DNA from: a candidate division WWE3 bacterium RIFCSPLOWO2_12_FULL_36_10
GTDB taxonomy: Bacteria > Patescibacteriota > WWE3 > UBA101185 > UBA10185
NCBI GenBank assembly: GCA_001772985.1
Contig: MEVN01000027.1
Span: forward strand, 1-8,611
DNA length: 8,611 nucleotides
Direction: 5' to 3'
Under the pieces are notes generated by a model. That model had not been told where the DNA came from. It ran no database searches and saw nothing but the letters and a program-made list of their open reading frames with translations. Below, one piece after another: positions 4,748 through 8,611 of this stretch (position 1 is the first letter of the stretch; every line of letters begins with the position of its first letter). A program made the position numbers and the translations under genes.

Positions 4748-5431
4748 ATGGTGTTGAATATCTCAACGCATAAAACTATACTGTTTCAAATCCTCAAAGA
4801 TATATATTCAGATACTTTAATCTCTCCATTTTTAGGGTTCAAAGGTGGCACGGCCGCTTTATTATTTTACAAGCTAGGCAGGTTTTCGGTAGATTTGGAC
4901 TTCGATCTTCTGGGTGAATCCAAAGAAGATTTAATTTTTGAACGCATTACTAGCATTGTAAAAAAATACGGACAGTTAAAAGAATCTTATAAAAAACGTT
5001 TTAATTTGTTCTGGTTACTATCTTACGAAGATAAAGCACATAACATTAAGATCGAGGTCAACAGGCGTAACTTTGGGTCCAAATATGAATTAAAAACATA
5101 TCTTGGTGTATCCATGTTAGTTATGTCTCCAGATGACATGTTTGCAAATAAACTTATGGCAATGCATGAACGCATGGGTAAAACAAATCGCGACATTTAT
5201 GATGTGTGGTTTTTCTTAACAAACAGATTCCAAATAAACGAAGGAATTGTAAAAGAACGCTCTGGAGTGACTTTTGAAGAACTTGTTAAAAAGTGTATTA
5301 AACAACTAGAAGCTTTGAGTAATACTCATATTTTAGACGGACTGGGAGAATTATTAGATTCAAATCAAAAAGTTTGGATAAAAAGCCATCTTAAAGAAGA
5401 TACCATTGCGTTGCTTAAGCTAAGAATATAA
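4748..5431 (+). CDS. abiEii: AbiEii-type nucleotidyltransferase toxin
   Basis: The 227-residue product has the family motifs in order: FKGGTAALLFYKL (31-43), RFSVDLDFDL (45-54) with the paired aspartates of the nucleotidyltransferase active site, KIEVNRR (101-107), and NRDIYDVWFFL (147-157) matching the conserved K/RDhYD motif. MSPDDMFANKLMAMHER (126-142) is also typical. AbiEii toxins transfer nucleotides to tRNA acceptor ends in characterised relatives and cause growth arrest, giving phage resistance or plasmid stabilisation. All key residues are present, so the toxin looks intact. It starts 1 nt after the antitoxin stop, and its own stop lies 4 nt before site E. Confidence 0.88.
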   Translation: MVLNISTHKTILFQILKDIYSDTLISPFLGFKGGTAALLFYKLGRFSVDLDFDLLGESKEDLIFERITSIVKKYGQLKESYKKRFNLFWLLSYEDKAHNIKIEVNRRNFGSKYELKTYLGVSMLVMSPDDMFANKLMAMHERMGKTNRDIYDVWFFLTNRFQINEGIVKERSGVTFEELVKKCIKQLEALSNTHILDGLGELLDSNQKVWIKSHLKEDTIALLKLRI

Positions 5432-5435
5432 GAAA

Positions 5436-5464
5436 GTTCTAACTTGGTTCCTTATAGTCAGCCA
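5436..5464 (+). repeat. Site E: GTTC-N19-CAGCCA boundary element
   Basis: GTTC (5436-5439) and CAGCCA (5459-5464) are again 19 nt apart with an unrelated interior. The left end lies in an AAGTT-CT-AACTT palindrome (5434-5445). TATAAT (5466-5471) begins 1 nt to the right. The site starts 4 nt after the AbiEii stop. Confidence 0.65.
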
Positions 5465-5525
5465 GTATAATATCCTTTCGTAACAACATAATACGGGTGT
5501 CGACTAATAGGGATTCGAACTAATG

Positions 5526-5531
5526 TATAAT
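5526..5531 (+). promoter_or_regulatory. -10 box next to the HAD pseudogene start
   Basis: A perfect TATAAT ends 6 nt before ATG 5538, so transcription would start at about the A of the start codon. No -35 or Shine-Dalgarno is evident. Another TATAAT at 5466-5471, adjoining site E, is an alternative. Its presence argues for ATG 5538 over the in-frame ATG 5523, which lies upstream of the -10 box. Confidence 0.4.
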
Positions 5532-5537
5532 TTACCT

Positions 5538-5965
5538 ATGATAAAAGTGATATGCTTCGATTTAGATGGAGTTTATTTCTTAAATGGTAAATCTAACTTT
5601 TTAAAAGCACTTGATGAGCTAGGTGTTAGTGAGAACGGAGCTAAAAGAGTATTTTTAAACTCAAATGAGATGAATAAGCAATATAAGATAGGCAGAATGA
5701 CTGACGAAGAATTTTGGTCATTGGCACTAAAAGAGTGGAATTTACAAATGACTACTCAAGATATTATGGATTTATTAATCAATGACTACGAAACTAATCC
5801 ATTTGTAGTTGAGTATGTTAAGAAAGTTAAAGATGCAGGTTACAAAAAAGGTTTGGGTTTTTAGATGATTTTGATGTTATAACAAAATCGTGTGTGGAAC
5901 CTTCGGAGATTGTTTATTCAGATGACTATGAACCTGCTATCAATACCGCTAAGGAATGGGAATAA
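5538..5965 (+). pseudogene. HAD-superfamily hydrolase remnant
   Basis: The frame from 5538 starts like a HAD phosphatase: MIKVICFDLDGVYF with the DxD nucleophile motif (D8, D10), then a helical cap region (EMNKQYKIGRMTDEEFW) and FVVEYVKKVKDAGYK (89-103). It then breaks: the frame ends at TAG 5862-5864, while another frame continues from 5861 with LDDFDVITKSC and EIVYSDDYEPAINTAKEW, the motif IV region of the family, until TAA 5963-5965. The motif II Ser/Thr strand and the motif III Lys region are lacking between the halves. A missing G near 5959 (EWG expected) creates the final stop. The gene is inactivated by at least one deletion and two frame changes. It is the only cargo between sites E and F. 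Confidence 0.75.
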
Positions 5966-6025
5966 AGTTAAGTAAATAGATCTCCAGATGGCGAGTCTAA
6001 TTATATGACGTAGGTAAGGCAAGCA

Positions 6026-6054
6026 GTTCGAACTTCTTCCCCGATAAACAGCCA
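6026..6054 (+). repeat. Site F: GTTC-N19-CAGCCA boundary element
   Basis: GTTC (6026-6029) and CAGCCA (6049-6054) are 19 nt apart. The left end lies within the perfect palindrome AGTTCGAACT (6025-6034). The next gene starts only 3 nt to the right, so this element cannot simply be a promoter with its -10 box downstream, unlike what sites B and E might suggest. Confidence 0.65.
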
Positions 6055-6057
6055 ATT

Positions 6058-6564
6058 ATGATTGAAAAACATCCTTTTGGAAACTTTATTCCTAAGAAAA
6101 CAAAATATATAATGCTAGGTGGTTTTGTTACCAAACCTTCTAATCCTTACGAGTGGTTTTATGCTAATGGTAGAAATCAGTTCTGGCCAATAATGAAAGA
6201 GGTTTATGGTTTAGACTTCAGTACTAAAGATCAGCAACAAAAACTTTTTACTCAACTCGAAACGGCACTCGCAGATATAATTTTGTCGTGTGAAAGAAGG
6301 AATAATAGTAATTTAGATATGAATTTGTTCAATATTACATACAACACACTAGCAATAAAAGATATTATTGCCAAGAACAAAATCAAGAAGATATTTTTTA
6401 CAAGTCGTCACGTTGAAAATTTGTTTAGTAAAGTGTTTAAGGATATTAGCCAAGTAACAAATGAAATAGAATTAATTCGCTTGCCATCACCATCGCCCAG
6501 ATATGTGGCAATGAGTAAATTAGAAAAAATTAGTAGGTATAAACAATTATTGCCAAAGTTATAG
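6058..6564 (+). CDS. Uracil-DNA glycosylase superfamily protein (hypoxanthine/mismatch-type)
   Basis: The 168-residue product fits the UDG fold of the short HDG/mismatch-glycosylase type. It has LGGFVTKPSN (20-29) as motif 1, YANGRNQFWPIM (35-46) matching the YYxxxxNxFW element, ADIILSCERRNNSNLDMN (72-89) like the usual WDVxxxCxRxGSxD segment, and LPSPSPRY (142-149) as motif 2. Such enzymes remove deaminated bases from DNA to start base-excision repair; whether the base is uracil or hypoxanthine cannot be read here. The ATG is 3 nt after site F, with no Shine-Dalgarno; a weak GATAAA (6043-6048) sits 9 nt upstream inside the site. It ends in TAG, followed by a GC-richer non-coding block. Confidence 0.75.
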   Translation: MIEKHPFGNFIPKKTKYIMLGGFVTKPSNPYEWFYANGRNQFWPIMKEVYGLDFSTKDQQQKLFTQLETALADIILSCERRNNSNLDMNLFNITYNTLAIKDIIAKNKIKKIFFTSRHVENLFSKVFKDISQVTNEIELIRLPSPSPRYVAMSKLEKISRYKQLLPKL

Positions 6565-6735
6565 TTATGGGCTCGGAAGGTCCTAGACCGGCCCGCTCAG
6601 CCAATAAGGATTGGAAGGAGGTTGAGAGGTAGCGCTTTCCGCGTCCGTCTCCACGGAAAGAGCGTCAAATTCGCCTTTTTTGAAACTTGCGGACAATCGC
6701 CGATCCTTTAAAAAGAAGTTCGAGCCGACAGTTTT
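6565..6735. other. GC-richer intergenic block with a hairpin, no convincing gene
   Basis: The base composition is richer in G and C than the flanking genes. CTTTCCG (6635-6641) pairs with CGGAAAG (6654-6660), extended by GC/GC after one mismatch. GGTC-CTA-GACC (6579-6589) is a small palindrome. The minus strand is open for 78 codons (6819 to 6583), and the plus frame of the preceding gene also stays open past its TAG to about 6708. Openness on both strands is expected where stop codons are rare, and neither product resembles a family I know. A plus-strand GTTCGAGCCGAC (6718-6729) matches, with one difference, the reverse complement of 43-54. Confidence 0.35.
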
Positions 6736-6744
6736 TGCTATGAT
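6736..6744 (+). promoter_or_regulatory. Extended -10 promoter upstream of the glycosidase-like gene
   Basis: TGCTATGAT fits TGN-TATNAT with one mismatch and lies 9 nt before ATG 6754, the same distance as at 256/266 and 3507/3517. There is no clear -35. A second candidate, TGATACAAT (6812-6820), lies 22 nt before ATG 6843 and could drive the glycosidase-like gene directly. Confidence 0.45.
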
Positions 6745-6753
6745 AGATAAATC

Positions 6754-6846
6754 ATGGCAACTATCCCTTGCGCGCGCGATTTTGTGCTCACTATCTCGAT
6801 CACTATAAATTTGATACAATTTTATCAGAAATTACAAAATTTATGA
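6754..6846 (+). CDS. Possible 30-codon ORF overlapping the next start by ATGA
   Basis: The ATG at 6754 lies 9 nt after an extended -10 box and opens 30 codons (starting MATIPCARDF) ending at TGA 6844-6846. That stop overlaps ATG 6843 of the glycosidase-like gene as ATGA, a classical coupling arrangement. The product is hydrophobic in its middle and matches no family I know. Another frame over the same bases (TTG 6768) extends the downstream gene N-terminally, so at most one reading is right. Support is positional only. Confidence 0.3.
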   Translation: MATIPCARDFVLTISITINLIQFYQKLQNL

Positions 6847-7739
6847 ATGGTTCTATTAATATTAAGTTTTTAGGTCGATGGCAACCACTTCTTAGAGCAC
6901 AAACTTATTGCGACTACATAAATGACCATACTGTGTATAAAGATAAATATGGAAACTGGAGACTTCTAGGAACCTGTGCGAAGGAAGCCTATGCTTTTCA
7001 TAAAGAGCGTTCTTTTGTCGAAGGAGTTACACAATCCTTATTAAAACCAATGCAGGGAACAGGACTTAAATTTACCAACATCCCCCATCGAAGTGTAAAA
7101 ATAGCTCCGCATGTTTATTTTGACATAAAGGAGAAAAAATACCACTTATTTTTTGGGCCAATGATTATTTACCACTTCATATCAGAAAATGGAGTGGATT
7201 GGGAAATAGCTGATGACGCAGTAAGGAGTTTATGCCCATTTCTAAGAGATCCTCACGTAATTGATGCGGGAAGTGTATATTTAATGTTTTGTACAAATTA
7301 TGGCAACAAAATTTCTGTTTACACATCAAAAGATCTTTTTAGTTGGAGTAAAGAAGGAACGGCTTTGCGACTTGGAAGAGGAATACCAAAATCAATTAAT
7401 TCTTCCTGCGAATCGCCATGTGTATTTGCATATAAACAAGGATTTATGCTTCTAAGCACAATAGTTCCCTCACGTTTAAACAAAATTGAAAATTCTAAAA
7501 ATTATAATAACACATCAGTCTTCTATTCAGATGATCCAACAAATTTTGGGGTTTACAGCTTAAACAAAAATAACAGCTCATGTCTAATAGGGAATATCAA
7601 ATCTCATGCGTCTGAGTTGATTTGCGAACATAATAAGTTATTCCTAACAACATGTGGCTGGAAAGATTCCCCTAAACCGGACGGTGTTATAGGTGAAGGG
7701 GTTTTTATTAGAGAGATAATAATAAACACCAATGGATAA
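6843..7739 (+). CDS. Five-bladed beta-propeller glycosidase-like protein (GH43/GH32 superfamily type)
   Basis: The 298-residue product shows repeating propeller blades: YINDHTVYKDKYGNWRLLG (25-43), APHVYFDIKEKKYHLFFG (88-105), RDPHVIDAGSVYLMFC (135-150) followed by YTSKDLFSW (160-168), CESPCVFAYKQGFMLL (189-204), and SHASELICEHNKLFLTTCGW (254-273). D28, the D of RDPH (about 136) and E190 of ESP stand where GH43-like enzymes have their base, pKa-modulating Asp and general acid. The substrate is unknown. No signal peptide is visible from ATG 6843. A TTG at 6768 in the same frame would add 25 residues, but the family-like sequence begins near residue 10 from the ATG, so I prefer 6843. It overlaps the next gene by 8 nt. 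Confidence 0.65.
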   Translation: MNGSINIKFLGRWQPLLRAQTYCDYINDHTVYKDKYGNWRLLGTCAKEAYAFHKERSFVEGVTQSLLKPMQGTGLKFTNIPHRSVKIAPHVYFDIKEKKYHLFFGPMIIYHFISENGVDWEIADDAVRSLCPFLRDPHVIDAGSVYLMFCTNYGNKISVYTSKDLFSWSKEGTALRLGRGIPKSINSSCESPCVFAYKQGFMLLSTIVPSRLNKIENSKNYNNTSVFYSDDPTNFGVYSLNKNNSSCLIGNIKSHASELICEHNKLFLTTCGWKDSPKPDGVIGEGVFIREIIINTNG

Positions 7740-8553
7740 TAAGTCGCATAGCCTACTAAAGCTTACATTAATTTATTTTTTCTTAAGTATTTTTTTCCTC
7801 TTATTTTTTCAATTCTCATTAGTTATTGCAATTTTTAGCGTACTTCCAGTTGATATAAAGATATTTTTAATAAATGTCTTTAAAGACCTGTCTTCCTTGT
7901 ACTTAATTAAAAATCCACCTTCTTTTTTCCAGCCCTTTTTCACCTTTATATTAATGGAGCTGCCATTTGTTTTATTAAGTTTCGCAACATCATATCTACT
8001 TTTTAGAAATAAATGTGAGAAAAAATATCATCTTTTAGCGGCAACTTTTTCTTTGTTGGGAATATTAATACTAGGCTCATTCACCGTAATCAAACCCATG
8101 AACGTTGGTGAACATAAATTTCCTGGATTTTTTTCTGTACAAATATCACTAAGAGAATTCAGGTGTAGCAATCTTCCTAAGCAGTCTATTTTTAATTGGA
8201 CTTACCCATCAAATGGCCAGACAAACGCATCAATTCATAGCCCAGTTGTTGTAAATCTGAAAAACGGTGTAAGAATAAGCAGTAGTTGCGATACAACATA
8301 TATTAACGGGCGGTACGCAAACTCAAGCAAAATGTTGGGTGGTTTTCCTGGAAGTAATATTCCGTTAGTTCCAGATGGTAGCAATACTGTTTCGGAATTG
8401 AATTATTTAAGCAATGCTGATCTTGATGAAATCAAAAAATTTGTGAGTGCTGGAAGTTGGGATAATAACGCAATAATCAAGGTAACCTGTAATTATATTA
8501 AATCAGGCTGTTCTGGCAACGAATCGTTTAGTTTTACGACTGGCGAAGAATAA
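7732..8553 (+). CDS. Membrane protein with three N-terminal helices and an exported domain
   Basis: The 273-residue product has hydrophobic stretches at about 11-38, 65-91 and 100-119, each long enough to span the membrane, with a positively charged FRNKCEKKYH (91-100) between the second and third. The remaining 150 residues are polar and Ser/Asn/Gly-rich, with four cysteines (145, 186, 253, 260) and beta-strand-like patterns. This suggests an extracytoplasmic domain with possible disulfides. I recognise no family. The ATG lies inside the end of the glycosidase-like gene (8-nt overlap), so both are translated from one mRNA, which hints at a joint role at the cell surface. The stop is 2 nt before a perfect hairpin. 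Confidence 0.6.
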   Translation: MDNKSHSLLKLTLIYFFLSIFFLLFFQFSLVIAIFSVLPVDIKIFLINVFKDLSSLYLIKNPPSFFQPFFTFILMELPFVLLSFATSYLLFRNKCEKKYHLLAATFSLLGILILGSFTVIKPMNVGEHKFPGFFSVQISLREFRCSNLPKQSIFNWTYPSNGQTNASIHSPVVVNLKNGVRISSSCDTTYINGRYANSSKMLGGFPGSNIPLVPDGSNTVSELNYLSNADLDEIKKFVSAGSWDNNAIIKVTCNYIKSGCSGNESFSFTTGEE

Positions 8554-8555
8554 AA

Positions 8556-8574
8556 GCGGTTGCTCCGCAATCGC
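8556..8574. repeat. Hairpin 3' of the membrane protein gene
   Basis: GCGGTTGC (8556-8563) pairs with GCAATCGC (8567-8574) over a TCC loop: eight pairs, one of them G-T. No T-run follows, so it is not a standard terminator. Like the hairpin at 1857-1888, it directly precedes a conserved-loop hairpin copy and may be part of the same composite element. It could also protect the mRNA 3' end. Confidence 0.55.
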
Positions 8575-8582
8575 AAAATCGC

Positions 8583-8607
8583 GTGCGCAAAAATAGCGGA
8601 GGCGTAC
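8583..8607. repeat. Conserved-loop hairpin repeat, copy 2
   Basis: GTGCGC (8583-8588) pairs with GCGTAC (8602-8607), with one G-T pair, around the loop AAAAATAGCGGAG. Copy 1 (1891-1914) has the same loop with one more A and a different but still paired stem. The shared AATCGCG stretch also precedes both. The window ends 4 nt later, so any GTTAGC stem or boundary site following this copy is not visible. Confidence 0.65.
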
Positions 8608-8611
8608 AGAT

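Noticed and set aside
3470..5471. Boundary sites as ordinary promoters (CAGCCA followed by TATAAT at sites B and E)
   Set aside because: TATAAT is missing after sites A, C and F, and at F the start codon is only 3 nt from the site. GTTC is too far from the TATAAT to be a -35 box.
5510..5520. tRNA 3' fragment on the minus strand (reverse complement reads GTTCGAATCCC, like a T-arm)
   Set aside because: The bases before the loop do not pair with those after it to make a T stem, and no acceptor stem or anticodon arm follows. The match is too short to call a tRNA or attachment site.
6579..6603. A further boundary site after the glycosylase gene (CAGCCA at 6598-6603)
   Set aside because: The four bases 19 nt upstream are GGAA, not GTTC. 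A GGTC lies 15 nt away instead, breaking the otherwise invariant spacing.
6583..6819. Minus-strand 78-codon gene
   Set aside because: It overlaps the plus-strand promoter and start of the glycosidase-like gene, resembles no known family, and lies in a GC-richer block where open frames arise by chance.
1..8611. General amber (TAG) reassignment
   Set aside because: The SAM hydrolase gene ends at TAG exactly where the family normally ends, so TAG works as a stop here. Two stray in-frame TAGs are better explained by decay.

Overview
The window is AT-rich DNA. Every intact gene I can recognise lies on the plus strand. Shine-Dalgarno sequences are nearly absent, and several -10 boxes sit only 6 to 9 nt from an ATG, which suggests leaderless transcripts. 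The small gene families, the decayed genes and this start architecture would fit an uncultured bacterium, possibly of the Patescibacteria (CPR). That is an impression, because no rRNA or marker gene is present to fix the taxonomy.

Region 1 (1-1836): a terminator of an unseen upstream unit (114-142) is followed by an extended -10 promoter (248-256). Next comes a short leader ORF ending in a methionine run (MMMAMNAV), embedded in four alternately pairing ACCTCC/GGAGGT arms. The last two arms form a perfect intrinsic terminator. This has the form of a ribosome-mediated attenuator sensing Met-tRNA. It precedes a SAM hydrolase-type gene (SAM to adenosine plus methionine) and a stand-alone PheT B3/B4 editing-domain gene.

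Region 2 (1837-2025): a GC-richer, highly structured intergenic block with nested hairpins, a hairpin with a conserved loop that recurs at the right edge of the window (8583-8607), and a 70-nt long-range stem.

Region 3 (1997-6564): what looks like a cassette array. A 29-bp site of form GTTC-N19-CAGCCA occurs five times (1997, 3470, 3990, 5436, 6026) with invariant spacing. Three of the five start within 6 nt of a stop codon. The sites delimit units with unrelated cargo: a broken short-chain dehydrogenase plus a cupin plus a DUF4393/Abi-alpha gene; a DUF4178-like gene flanked by two identical site copies; an AbiEi/AbiEii toxin-antitoxin pair with its own promoter and an operator palindrome; a decayed HAD hydrolase; and a uracil/hypoxanthine-DNA-glycosylase-like gene. 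Same orientation, single- or few-gene units, toxin-antitoxin and abortive-infection cargo, and decayed passengers recall integron or Xer/dif-type module arrays. The site is not a canonical attC and I see no recombinase.

Region 4 (6565-8611): a GC-richer block without a convincing gene, an extended -10 promoter, a possible 30-codon ORF overlapping the next start by ATGA, a five-bladed beta-propeller glycosidase-like gene, and an overlapping gene for a three-helix membrane protein with an exported cysteine-containing domain. The second copy of the conserved-loop hairpin closes the window.
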